Below are positions 46,095 to 58,289 of a DNA stretch of 64,000 nucleotides, one piece after another. A program made the translations under genes and the position numbers. Numbering within the stretch: the first letter of the stretch is position 1; every line of letters begins with the position of its first letter. The stretch lies in assembly GCF_004011695.2 (NCBI RefSeq), contig NC_082415.1, positions 1,674,001 to 1,738,000 of the forward strand, written 5' to 3'. A model generated the notes under the pieces. The model saw nothing but the letters and a program-made list of their open reading frames with translations, was not told the DNA's origin and did not search any database. The stretch is from Ascochyta rabiei. Lineage: Eukaryota > Ascomycota > Dothideomycetes > Pleosporales > Didymellaceae.

Positions 46095-47957
46095 ACGTAC
46101 TCCACGGGTGAGCGGATCAAACAGGTGAGCGGATCACTCTGCCAAGACCACACTAAACCTCCACCTTACCACGCAATGCCTTAACAACAACATTAATCTA
46201 CGCCCTTAAGAGAAGCTGCAATACAGCTTGCGCTCCAGGCAATTAAATAAGACGCAACACTTACCCTATAACGCGCTGCAGCTATATATAACGCGCCTTA
46301 CAGCACACTACACACTTAATACACAAGACAACCTGCATAAGCTGATTGTACGCCAGTTCAACAGATTATAGACCAGACTAAGGAGGACGTGATTGCTAAG
46401 TACATCCTTGAGCTAGATGCACAAGGATTTGCCCCTTAGCTGGCTGCTGTAGCTGATATAGCTAATTCTTTGCGTGCTAAGCGCAATATAGGCCATGTTA
46501 GCATAAACTGGCCTAACACGTTTATTAAGCGCCGCCCTAACCTTAAAGTAAGGTTTAATCGCAAGTACAACTATAAGAGAGCCCTCTGTAAGGATCTAGA
46601 GATTATTAGGGGCTGGTTTAGGCTTGTAGCAAATGTTAAAGCTAAGTATAGCATCTAGGACAATAACACATACAACTTTAATAAGACAGGCTTTATAATA
46701 GGCCAGATATTAATAGGAGCAGTTGTTACAGGCTTAGAGCATTAAGGACAGCTAAAGGCAGTGTAGTAGGGCAATTAACAGTAGACAACAGTTATATAGG
46801 GCATCAATAGCATAGGGTAGGCTATTCTACCCTTTATTATCTTTAAAGGCCGCAACCACCTCTCTGCCTGGTACAAAGAGGACAATCTGCCCTATGACTG
46901 GGTTATTGGAGTCTCTAAGAACGGATGGACTACTAACAAGCTTGGTCTAGACTGGTTGAAGCACTTTGATGCCTATACAAAGACGCGCACCTAAGGAGTA
47001 CACCAGCTACTCCTTATTAACAGCCACAAGAGCCACAACTCCCTTAACTTCCAACAATACTGTAAGGAAGCAAAGATTGTTACATTATGTATGCCTCTAC
47101 ACTTATCTCACCTCTTATAACCACTAGATGTAGGTTGTTTTGCCCCTCTAAAGAAGGTATATAGGCGCTAAGCTAAGAATCTTATACGTAACTACATTAC
47201 TTATATTACTAAAACTAAGTTCCTACTATGCTTTATAGACGCCTATAAGGAGACATTTACTTCTAGCAATATCTAAGGAGGCTTCTAAGGCGCTGGAATA
47301 GTCCCCCTTGACCCAGAACAGGTTATAATGGGTCTTGATGTCCGCCTACGTACCCTACCGCTACCTACTGTAGAAGATGAGCCCTAGCAGTCCTAAACCC
47401 CAAGCACTACCCTGCAATTAGGGTCGCAATTAACGCTGGTTTAAGAGAGGATTTAAAGGCATGCAAGCAGCTTACTAACTTTAATAGTTAAGGCCTTTAA
47501 AAAGCTTGCTAAAGGCGCAGCTATAGTAGCGCACAAGCTGGTGTTGGCTTAAAGGGAGATTACTGGGCTTCGAGCAGCAAATAAGGCTGCTATGCGACGT
47601 AAATCGCATAAAAGAAAGCAATTACAGCAGGAGGGAGTCCTAACAGCTAAGGAAGGCCTTTAATTAACTACTCTAACTAAGTTTGGGGCGCGTGGTGATA
47701 GTAAGAAGGCAAAGAAGCAAGTGCGTGCTAAAGGAGGGGAAGTAACCTAAAGACGCTGTACAAAGTGCTATAATGTTAGACATAACTCACGTATATGTAA
47801 GAAGGCTGTAGAAGATGTTTCTAAATAATATTATGTACTGCACTACTGTATACAAGGCTAAAGTGGGCTAATGCGAGCTATAATAGGGTAGAGATTTGGT
47901 GTGGTCTTGGCAGAGTAATCCGCTCACCCGTTTAATCCGCTCACCCGTGGAGTACGT
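46095..47957 (+). mobile_element. Fot1/pogo-type DNA transposon, 1863 bp
   Basis: Flanked by TA (46093-46094 and 47958-47959). The inverted repeats are about 58 bp, beginning ACGTACTCCACGGGTGAGCG and ending in CTGCCAAGACCACAC. Each holds two tandem copies of GGTGAGCGGATCA. Length, TA target and transposase identify the Tc1/mariner superfamily, pogo/Fot1 branch. It is inserted in copia 3. Confidence 0.95.
46205..47830 (+). pseudogene. Pogo/Fot1 transposase relic
   Basis: The N-terminal helix-turn-helix (REAAIQLALQAIK) is followed by a CENP-B-type DNA-binding domain. The 62 codons at 46470-46658 are open: TFIKRRPNLKVRFNRKYNYK, then DLEIIRGWFRLV. The DDE core follows: the first motif is YNFNKTGF near 46670 (Asp replaced by Asn), the second is LLINSHKSHNSL near 47015 (Asp replaced by Asn), the third region is PLDVGCFAPLKK near 47125. 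The C-terminus has a knuckle-like CTKCYNVRHNSRICKK at about 47759-47806. Two of three catalytic acids are lost and several stops occur, so it is inactive. Confidence 0.88.
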
Positions 47958-47959
47958 TA

Positions 47960-49165
47960 TTTAGCTAGTTAAGTTAAGGTGTTTAGTTAGGGGAAAATAC
48001 AACTGTTTCTTAGCGTTGTTCTGCACAGATCTCTAGCAGCTTACTGGCTAAGCTAGTCCCGCGTGCGGCCTCTATCTTAGAGGCTCTCTTAGTACCACTA
48101 GACTAGCTATCTAGTAATTAAGGGTTTTTCTAAGTGTTACCTGTAGGCTGTTGCTTAGCAGACAAGCTAATTAACAGGTCTACTTTAATGGGAAGCTCTA
48201 TTGCTTCTCCTGTATCTAGTATCTTACTAGGTTTATAAATCATGTCTACTACTATTTCTACTTCGTTTATTAGTAGAGCGGTTAATATATCTAATTTGTT
48301 ATAAAATAGCAACTTTTTAAATGTTACACTGCGCGTTATAATTAGCTAGTATGTCTAGAGACCTAGATTTAGTATATGTTGGAAACTCTATACCTAACAA
48401 GGTAACTAATATATCCTCTTAGAGTTATTTAAAGCTTCTTCTGTGTTGTCTAGCTGCTTATTTGCTGTTTAGGGGATATAATTGGCAGCTATAGGCGTAT
48501 TTTCTACTCTAATTAGGCCTTAGATTAGCTATTAGTGCCCTTACCTACTCTAGTTAACATTAGCAGAAATATTAGGAAAACTAGCAATTTAGCTCTCTGT
48601 TAGGGCTCTGTAGATTATTTAAGTGTGTTAGACTTATATTGTAGAGCTTCTAGCTAGAAATTCTTAGGTAGATTTGCACTGCCCCTTATTTTAATAGATT
48701 TAGTAATCATCTCTTAACCTACTCTTTCTGTAGCCCTTTTTAGCTTATGTGTGTAGGGTAGCGTAGGATCTATATCTATTCCTTTGTTAATTACCCAGCG
48801 CTTATATAAGGAGCTTCCTTACAATAAAAGGGTAGCAGAGTTTTTTTTTTTAGCTGATTTTGTAGATTAAGAGCCTGCACTAGGTGCGTGTCTAGCTTAA
48901 GAAAGTAGTGAGAACCTATAGGATATCTATTTATGTCTTTTCTTATAGTGCGTAAGAAAGAGCTTTTTACTATAGTACTCCTTAGTTAATAGTATCTACA
49001 ATTCCCTTCTTCTTCCTTTTGGCATATTAAACAGATCCTAGCAAATTCTTTAGAACAGCTTAGCAGGCTTTTTATACTCTTGTCTAGAAACTACTTGCTT
49101 AGCATAGGTTGTAGCACAGATTTAGTAGTCCTTTTAGAGTGTCCTATTAATACGTATGCCGCGTG
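47960..49165 (-). pseudogene. Copia 3 integrase and linker block
   Basis: From 49165 leftwards the minus strand reads HSKRTTKSVLQPMLSKQF, CLICQKEEGR near 49030 and integrase-like EMITKSIKIRGSANLPKNF near 48690. An open 60-codon linker at 48130-48312 (FYNKLDILTALLINEVEIVV, then ILDTGEAIELPIKVD) is typical of the segment between copia integrase and RT. The 5' part (Gag, protease) is missing where gypsy A2 begins at 49171. Confidence 0.7.
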
Positions 49166-49170
49166 CTTAC

Positions 49171-49372
49171 TGTTAGGCGCTGGGCCTAGGGGTACCTCTG
49201 CTAGTCTTAGCGAGCTACTATAGGGCTAGTCAGCCCAGACTATATAAAGGTGTTAGAGGTTATTACTAATACTCCAGTAATTAGTCTTACTACTACATAC
49301 TACGTACCTTAATACACCTACTGTCCTCTTTAACCCTATCCTCCCTTATAATTGCTTTGTACACTCTTTACC
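49171..49372 (+). repeat. Gypsy A2 5' LTR
   Basis: TGTTAGGCGCTGGGCC... to ...ACTCTTTACC. It includes CAGACTATATAAAGG as TATA box. Confidence 0.92.
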
Positions 49373-49479
49373 TTCTAATTGCTCTTACATTATAATTAAA
49401 GATAGACCTAAGCTACTATAAGTCTTAAACTAAATTATCTAGGCTTGCTGTCCTTAGAGAGGGACTAAGACCACCTACC

Positions 49480-52400
49480 TGTAGGAGAGCTAGTAGAGCG
49501 TGAGGTAACACCTCCCTCTACAGATAAGGAGATACCTTAACAGACACTAAGTGTCTATAGTGCCTTAAGAGGATCTGTAGGTCCTCTAGGCAGTATACCT
49601 TACCCTAGAATTTGTATCTGTAGGGCAGCTTTAGCTAGAAAGGGTTAGAATAGCCTAGAAGTAGGTAATTAACAACAGGAGTTAGAAAACTTGCGCAAAT
49701 AGTTGTAAGAGACAAAAGATTGCAAGGAACTTTCTTCTCTTTGTAAACTTAGACGCAAATATAACAAAGGAGATCTAGTAATAATCCTATCCTTCTAAAA
49801 AGTACTAGAAGAGGTAGAGAAACTATAATCTTCTGTATCTATAAATCTTCTACAACCTAAACCCCTACAGAAGTACGTAAAGCGTAACTACGCTAAATAT
49901 AACTGTTAGGAGAGAGATTGTAAGGCATACTTCCTCTAATCCCTAGTTAATTTCCTTACAGAGGAACAAAAGATCAACTTTGGCGTAAGGTACCTCTTAG
50001 AGAACCTAAAGACGTTGTAGTAGGCTTACTACACAACTAACTGCTGTAATTAGCTAACCTAGGAACTAACGTAGTAAGAGCTAAAAAGAATTATGCTAGA
50101 TGCTCTAGGAACGCTAGCTAAATGCAAGCAAGCAGCTTACAAATCCTTAAAGCAATACAAGCAGTAGAAATCTTAGTTCCCTACAGATCTGTTAGATTTT
50201 ATGCGTCTACTATAGGAAGAACTAGGTAACTTACACATGCTAGAGCTCTAAGTTCTAGAATATATTACTGCACTGCTACCTAGTATATAAAAAGACTTGT
50301 TCCTAATCTCCTATAAATAAAGGGATACAATCCTAAAGGTAGAGAAGTAAGCTAACATTATTAACTAGAGACTAGGTTATTATAGCTAACAGCTACCTAA
50401 GAAGACTCTAGCTAAGGGTAAGATAACTAACAAAGGACTATAGAAGCACTAATTTAGTAACTCTAGGTTAGAAAGGAATATAAAAACCTTAAAAAAGGTG
50501 TTTAAGTCTAAGAAGTTCTGTAAGGAGCTAGTAAAGGGCAAAAAGGGCTAAGATAGGCTACATAAAGGCTAAAACGTGTGTCTTAAGTGCAGAGAAACTA
50601 GTTACTACTGCCCTAACTGCCTAAAGCCAAAGTTAAACTAGAGAGACCCTGCAGAGGAAAAGACAAGGGGCCTAAGACCTAATATCCTCTCTTATAGCCT
50701 ATATTAAATTATCTAAGAAGAAGAAGAAGAATATCTCTCTTTATAAGGCAGTGTACCTAGAACATATATGCCTACTTACAGTTAAAGCATCTATAGGCAA
50801 CGCAGAGAACGTGGAAGCCCTAATAGATAGAGGGTTACAACTAAACTTAATTTTAGTTCTCCTAGCAAAGGAGCAGGATCTAGAGGTTACACTATTAAAT
50901 AAAATATTGGCTAAAGGTGTAGGCAGAGCAGAATTGCCTATCTATAGAGTAACTACAGCAGAAGTATCTATTATTAACTCCTGTAGAAGACAGGGGGTCT
51001 AACAGATACCTTTTGTAGTTACAGACCTACAAAGGTACAAGATATACCTTAGATTACCCTAGAATAATTAGAAAAACCCTAAGCTAAGCTATTTAAGCTA
51101 GCGTATACTCTTCGAAGGGAAGAAGTATAGGGACTTTCCTAAACTAGAGAAAATAGCGTTAGAAGATGCTAAAGAGTTTAAACGTACTATAAGAAGTCCC
51201 TTAGTATACATTTAAATATGTATAGTAAACTTAGTAGGTACACATAACCTAATATCTGCTAAAAAGGGCCTAATTCTAGAAGTGTATCGCAATTATGCGC
51301 ACTTAGGATTAGAAGACAACAATTAGGTCCTACCAGAGCATAGAGAGAACAACCTAACAATTAATATTGTAGAAAGAGCTACTCCTCTATACTAACTGTT
51401 ATATAGGCTATCTGTAACAGAATTAGAGATACTTAGGAAGTATCTAGTAGAATATCTACAACGTGGTGAGATATAACACTTAAGGTCGCCAGCAGGGGCG
51501 CCTATTCCCTTTTTAAAGAAGAAAGACAGCAACCTATAACTGTGTGTAGACTATAGAGGTCTAAACAAGATTACAGTTAAAAACCACTATCTATTACTAC
51601 TAATTATAGAGTTATAAAAACAACTAGCATAAGCTAGGTTCTATACTAAACTTGATATATATAAGGCGTATTACTGTATCTAAATTAAGGAAGAGGATAA
51701 GTAGAAGACTGCTTTTTAAACTAGGTATAGACATTTTAGGTATATAGTAATGCTATTTAGACATATAAATGCTCCTGCCTAATTTTAGGCCTATATAAAT
51801 AAGGCACTAATAGGATTAGTTAATGTAACTTATATAATGTATCTAGACAACATATTATTATACTCTAAGATCGAGTAAGACCACGTTAGACACGTAAAGG
51901 AGGTCTTAGAGAGGCTTTGCAAAGCGAACCTCTATATACGCTTAGATAAATGTAAATAGCACTGTTAACGCACAAAGTACCTTAGGTACATAGTCTTGCC
52001 TAAAGGGGTAAGCATTAACCTAGACAGGGTTAAAACAATCTAAGAATAGCTAATCCTGCGCACAGTTTGTAATATATAAGTATTTATAGGCTTTATAAAC
52101 TACTATTAGAAGTTTATTATAGGGTTTTCTAGAATAGCCTTGCTATTAACCTAATTAACCTAGAAAGGGCTAAATTTGGCCGAATCTAGTTAAGTAATAA
52201 GGAAGGTAGGGAGTTAGCCCTATAAGCTAAATAAAGAATCCCTATAAGCTATCTAGAATATAAAGGACTTATTTATTAACGTACCTATCTTAGTCCATTT
52301 TGAAACTAGGAGACAGACTAGGATAGAGGTAGATGCCTCTAGAGGCGCTATTTCAGGAATTCTCAGTTAACTAGTCCCTAGGGAGGGAAAGCTAGCCTAA

Positions 52401-54130
52401 TAGAGGCCTGTAGACTTCTATTTAAAGAAGTTAATCTAAGCTAAATACAAATACAATACTTATAACTATAAACTTCTTACAATAGTCTAAAGCCTACAAC
52501 ATTAGCAGAGATACTTAGACAGTAACTTCTTTAAGATCTTAACAGATTACTAAAACCTAAAATAGTTTAAAGAGACAAAGGTTCTTAGCTATTAGTAAGT
52601 AAGGGCATACTTAGTGCTATCTAAGTTTAACTTTATAATTACTTATTACGTAGGGTCTACAAACCCTATAAATAGACCCTTACAGTGTCCTAACTATATA
52701 AAAGAGACGTAAGACTACTTATAAAAGTATAATAAGGCTTTTATACAACTGCTTTAGAAGATCCTAACTAGGAGGAACCCTAATACTCCCCTAGTAGCGG
52801 CTATAACCCTTTATTTGTCTGTAAAAGGAAGAAAGGACATAAGGGATCTTAAAAGAGAAGAATTAAGAGAGAACATTTACATAGAGCCGACAACAGACTT
52901 AGACAGCACAGACAAACTCCCTAGTACTAAAAAAGAGTAAAGCGACGTTAAAATAGGATAAAATAACCTAGGAAAAGACAATATAGCTAAGGAGAAGCGC
53001 ATCTTGCTTATAAGACTAGAAGATAAGGTGTAAGTAATTAAAGAATGTTATAATAACCTAATGTTAGGACACTTTAGAGCACAAAAGACCTTAGAGAAGA
53101 TTCAGCGCAGATACACCTAGAAGGGCGTTACTAAGAACGTATCTAACTACTGCTACAACTACTTAGTATGTAGTAGATTAACTGCTGCTTAACACAAACT
53201 GTACAGGTTATTACAACCTTAGCTAGTGCTAAGCTAACTATAGGAGTACGCGACAATAGATTTTATTACAGAATTACCCCCTAGTAAGGTAGCTAGGTTA
53301 GTGTACAACTCTATACTAGTATTAGTATACAAATTAAATAAAGTGTTATACTATATACTAGCTAGAGCTAATTAGGATAGAAAAGATCTAGCATATGCCT
53401 AGATTAGAGAAATTATCTAACTACACAGCGCCCCAGCACAAATTATCTCAGATTAGGGGCTGTTAATGAATTTAAACACATAGGAAACCTTTAACCACTA
53501 TTTAAATTTAAGAAGAGTCTTAACGTTAGCCTATTATCCTTAGAGAGATAGCTAAACAGAAAGGTAAAACCAGACTCTTAAACAGTACTTATATTGATAC
53601 TGTACTCTAAAACAGACAATTAGGCCCTATAGATTTTAATTATAGAACTTATGTTTAATAATAGCATTAACGCATCTATAAATATAACACTTTTCTAAGC
53701 CTGTTACAGTATAGATCTAAGGGGCACAGATTAGCCTACTTTAGCATTAAAAGGCAGAGAATCTCCCCTTATAAAGGAATTAGCTACTAGAGTTTTTTCC
53801 TTATAAGCTACTAATAAAGCAAACATAGATAAGTTAAACAAGTATTAAATAAAACACTTAGACAAGAAACAACTACTAGCACCCTTGAAAGTAGGCAACA
53901 AAGTACTAGTCTCTAGTAAAAACTTTAGGACAGTACGCCTAAGAAAGAAGCAAGACTAGAAATACCTAGGACCTAGGACTATTATAGCCTGGATTAGCCC
54001 TAGTGCATATAGAGTAGACCTGCTAGGAATAAAAGGGATCTACCTAGTATTCTATGCGTTACTGTTAGACCTATATATACTAAGAAGTTAACTTCTAACT
54101 ATATAGGAACAAATACAAGAACCTATAGTT
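49480..54130 (+). pseudogene. Gypsy A2 gag-pol relic
   Basis: Same order as A1. The zinc knuckle is at about 50575-50625 (CLKCRETSYYCPNC, Tyr for His). The protease segment at 50751-51002 is free of stops (VEALIDRGLQLNLILV). RT starts near 51480 ([16 protein letters not shown]) with LDN near 51843-51850 for YLDD. RNase H lies at about 52250-52650 and integrase at about 53030-53800. RIP-type stops are frequent. Protease DRG, not DSG, is shared with A1. Confidence 0.85.
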
Positions 54131-54734
54131 AAAGGGGAAGAGAAGGTGTAGGATGTAGAGAAAGTCCTTAATAGAAGGCAATTAGCTAACAGACAATAGG
54201 AGTACCTTATTAAGTAGGACAGATTCCCTAACTTAGAAAACTCCTAGGAAATTAGCACAAATCTTTCTAAAGAAGGGCTAAAACAATACTAGAAAATAAT
54301 AAAGTAACTACTTATACTGCGTAATAAGACATTATAGTTAAGGTCTAAAAAAGGGAGGGACTAAAAAGGCTAAATACCTTTACTTAATTATGATTTTTCC
54401 CTATAGGGTTTTTTTAATTAATAAGTGTTTAATAGTTTACGCTAAGGGAAAACATAACCCTTTCTTACCCTAAGAAATACAAACTAGCTAAAGTTAACAT
54501 CTTTTAGCCTATTTTAGCTATTTCTAATATAAGGAAATAAAGAAAGTTTTACGCTACGTTATATAGTTATAAATTATATAAATATAGAAGAATTAGTATA
54601 GAAGAACATCTTCCTAGTATTATTTAGATTATCTATGAGTATAATGCACCTAAATACTATAATAGCCTAAAACTATCTACTAACTATAAACTTAGGTATT
54701 ATTAATTTAAACCTTCTATTATAGGGAACATCTA

Positions 54735-55708
54735 CTAACTAAGACTGCTACTACAGGCACAAGTAGAAGCCTTGCAACTACAAGTCTTCTTAGCAGTAGC
54801 AGCGGCAGCGGTAGTATTAGCAGCGGCCTGCTTAGCAGCCTCCTGCTCCTCCTGCTCCTCCTAGAGCTAACTAAGGGTCTTTCTAGTACCTGTAATCTAA
54901 TACTTTAACTATAAAAGAAGTTAGATATTGCTAAAATAGGTTAAAACGTGCTATAATTCCTTCTTATAGGGGGTAATAGGCGCGTCTAGATTAGTCTTAC
55001 TACTACTCTCCTCTAACATCTTCTCTCGCTTTATCTCAGCCTTAACAGCGCTAGACTTAGATTAATCTTGCTTCTTAACGTAGATGCTAGATAAGGTTAA
55101 CTTATATACGTAAGTGTTACTATTATAGAGTGTAAGCAGGTCTTCCTGCAGCAAATAGTTCCTATAAAGGTTATATTATGCTATAATAGACTAAAAAGAG
55201 ACAGAACGTACTCTTAAATTATACCTAGGAACAAGCTAGCCTAGTTAATAACAGCCTTGCCAAACATAGTCTTCTTGTTAATAGACATAGGCGCAGTAGT
55301 AGCAGGTATTACAGGGGTAGTCTTAACGCTAGCTAGATTAACAATAGCAGTATAAGCAGCAGTAACTATGCAACAACTAGAATAAAGGCACGCTATGTTG
55401 CTAGAAAGCCCTAAATAGCTGGTAGCATACTTATTAGGGCTCTAAATATATTAAAAGATGCTAAAATAAGCTAAAAGGAGATAAAACACATACTAATAAT
55501 CAATTCTTGTTGCTATTATAACATTCTCTATAGTAGTAGGCCTAGGGGTCCCTATAACGCAGGCTACCCTATAAAGCCAGGTTAATAGAGAATTAACAGT
55601 CCCTATTAACATTACTATTAGCAATGTGGTAGAGGCACAGCATGCAGTACTACTGGCGGTCCTGCTGTTTACGGAAATGTTAATCTTGTAGTAAGTAGGC
55701 ATAGACAT
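54735..55708 (-). pseudogene. Antisense accessory gene of gypsy A2
   Basis: Second copy of the gene at 10078-11055. ATG at 55708 starts MSMPTYYKINISVNSRTA. A small length difference near 55640 shifts the frame relative to A1, which produces the misleading 71-codon open frame 55493-55708. Intron 1 is recognisable (GTATGTG to TTTAG). Intron 3 has GA in place of the GT donor. The C-terminal Glu/Gln-rich and Ala-rich segments are kept, and the stop is at 54735-54737. It converges on pol, as in A1. Confidence 0.65.
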
Positions 55709-56206
55709 AACGGCTATAGCAAATAGTAGTTAGTAACAGTTAGTAACAGTTAGTAGTGGGCGGTAGCGGTTAGGGACGGTCTGAAAAGGTTACTAGGGCG
55801 TATTGTGCGGTGCTATCTGCCAAAACGTGTCAGAACATGCCAGAAAGACCTAGAAAATCCCTTAGCTATCTTTACAAAAGTGCTAGACAGAATAGATAGC
55901 TTATATGCTGCTAGCCTCCTGGTTAGAGCTTTAGCCTGCGCAAACGGCTGCCTAGACCCTAGAGGTAAAGTAAGAGGTAAGAGAGGATAAGAGGTAAGAG
56001 AGGATTTCTGTTTAACTTTTACTAGGTAAAGGCAGAATCAGTATTAAGCCCCATCTAACCTTACAAGGTGTCACAAACGCCTAAACCTAGTTAGAATTAG
56101 CTAGAACGGGACAGACAGAGTAAACACGTCTAAAGTTAGGCTAAAACAATACAGTATTATAAATTATACCATTATCTAAGCCAAACAATCTAGAGAAGGG
56201 AGGCAT

Positions 56207-56408
56207 TATTAGGCGCTAGGCCTAGGGGTACCTCTGCTAGCCTTGGCAAGCTACTATAGGGCTAGTTAGCCCAGACTATATAAAGGTGTTAGAGGTTATC
56301 GCTAATACTCTAGTAATTAGTCTTGTTACTACATACTACGTACCTTAATACACCTACTATCCTCTTTAACCCTATCCTCCCTCTTAATCGCTTTGTACAC
56401 TCTTTACA
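56207..56408 (+). repeat. Gypsy A2 3' LTR
   Basis: 202 bp, TATTAGGCGCTAGGCC to ACTCTTTACA. The first G of TGT is mutated to A. Confidence 0.92.
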
Positions 56409-58283
56409 CTTATCCACTTTACTTCAAGCTAAAAAGCAGAAAACTACACTCTTATCCTGCTAGACATGTCTATAATAACTCCAAAAAAGACTGTTTAATG
56501 GCTAGGAATCTACTTTAACAACAGGCTCTCCTTTAAGGAGCATGCTGCCACAAGGATTAGCTAAGCAAGAAACGCCTTCTACAGAATGTGCAGACTAGTA
56601 AACAGCAACAAAGGCCTTACACCTACTGCCCTCTAACAAATATACCTAGCCTGTGTTACTAGCAGAGCAGACTATAGATTCTAGGTCTTCTAGAAGCAAC
56701 AAGCTAGAATAGCAAAACAACTATAAGGACTACAGAACCTAGCACTTAGGAAAATCTTAGGCACCTTCCTAACCTCACCTATAATACCCTAAGAGGTAGA
56801 GGTAGCACTAACCCCTCCTACTATAAGGCTAAACACTGCAATAAGAAAGTACGCCTTTAAAGCTAGGAGGCTTCTAAAGAACTACCCTATCTACACTGCT
56901 ACAACACAGCTAAAATCCACCCTACAAAACACAGACCTAGACTCCAGCGCAGAGCAAAGAGAGGTTAACTATACTAGGCTAAGAATAGGACCTTCTATAC
57001 AGCTTATGCAAATTACACAGTCTATAGAAAAGGCTATACCTAGCATAAGAGAAGAGAAACTAAAAGACTTCTACTTCTGCCCGTGGAACAAGGCTATTGC
57101 ATACCAAATTAAAATCTTAAAACTACTAAAAGAAGAAGAAGCAAAAGCACATAAAACAAAGATGCTACAGAAAGTAGGAAGTAATGTACTAGCTATCTAC
57201 ACAGACGCTTCTTCTATAGAGGGAGGCCTAGGTATAGGAGTAGGAATTACAGTCCTAGACTACAAACAAGAGCCTAAGGAAATCTACACTACAAACTATA
57301 ACATTAGCAAAGGCTAAATTGTGTTCAACAGAGAACTAGAAGGCATAATAAGAGGCTTTACAATTGCAGCTACTATAGCTACTACAGAACAGGACGTCTA
57401 AGTCTTTAAAGACAACCAGGCAGCTATCCTAAGACTAAGAACTCCTTTAAACAAGCCTAGACAGGCTTAGCAAATACGCTGCATAAAGGTAGCTAAAACT
57501 ATTAAAGATAAAGGAGCCACAATCAGCCTTAAATAGACCCCTAGCCATTAGGACATTGCAGAAAACAAGAAAGTAGACTCTCTAGCAAAAGAAGCAACAA
57601 AAAAGAGGCCTACCTCTAAAGAATAAGCATTGCTATAACTAGAATTTAAGTTAAAGCTATTACAACAGACATATTAGATTACAAACTAGGTACCTACACA
57701 GCTAAAGCAACCCTAAGGAAAACAGACACCTACATAGCAAAATACTAGCTAGGACTAACAAACAGGATAAAACTACCTAAAAACACTAAAAGAGAGGTGG
57801 CAAGTACCTACTACTAACTAAAACTAGGATATAGATATAATAAAGCATACCTCTACAACATATAGAAGGTAGATAACAACAGATGTATATACAGCTACAC
57901 ACAAATAACACAACACCTTCTACTTAGCTATAAAGAATATAGACAAGTAAGGAAAATAATGCAGGACAGCCTACAAGGACAACAACTTTCAATGCAACTA
58001 CTACTACACACAACCTAGGGAGTTCTAGCTACTCTAGCTTTTATTTTAGATACTAGAAAAGTCACCTGTAAGTGGTACCTATAATAAACAACAGAAACCT
58101 AAAAAATGCTGTTAACTCCCTAGAGCATAGGCTCTCACTACAGGACTCTGAACACTTATTTACTATCTCCTTTTACAAACACGCTCCTTATATTACTAGA
58201 GTAGCTTAACTGCTCTCGTCTTATATAGTCTTAGACTTACATAGGACGTTAAACTTATTAATTAATTAATAGATCAATTAATT
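56409..58283 (+). pseudogene. LINE fragment: ORF2 C-terminal half and 3' tail
   Basis: Starts in RT just after the position of the YLDD motif (LLDMSIITPKKTV, LGIYFNNRLSFKEHAATR). The 104 codons at 57006-57317 are open and hold RNase H (NVLAIYTDASSIEGGLGIGV), with the catalytic Asp intact. More RNase H follows, then a 3' UTR (58130-58283) ending in (TTAA)n. The family is that of the LINE at 38249-45881, in the opposite orientation. The left end abuts the gypsy A2 LTR, so upstream sequence was lost or never inserted. Confidence 0.85.
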
Positions 58284-58289
58284 AATCTA

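Larger units (their letters stand above)
49171..56408 (+). mobile_element. Gypsy A2: second copy of the A1 family
   Basis: LTRs of 202 bp at 49171-49372 and 56207-56408 match those of A1 in reverse orientation. The internal order is Gag, protease, RT, RNase H, integrase, then an antisense gene. Flanking 5-mers are CTTAC and CTTAT, one mismatch. The left flank is copia 3 and the right flank is LINE, so the target cannot be read as one sequence. Confidence 0.93.
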
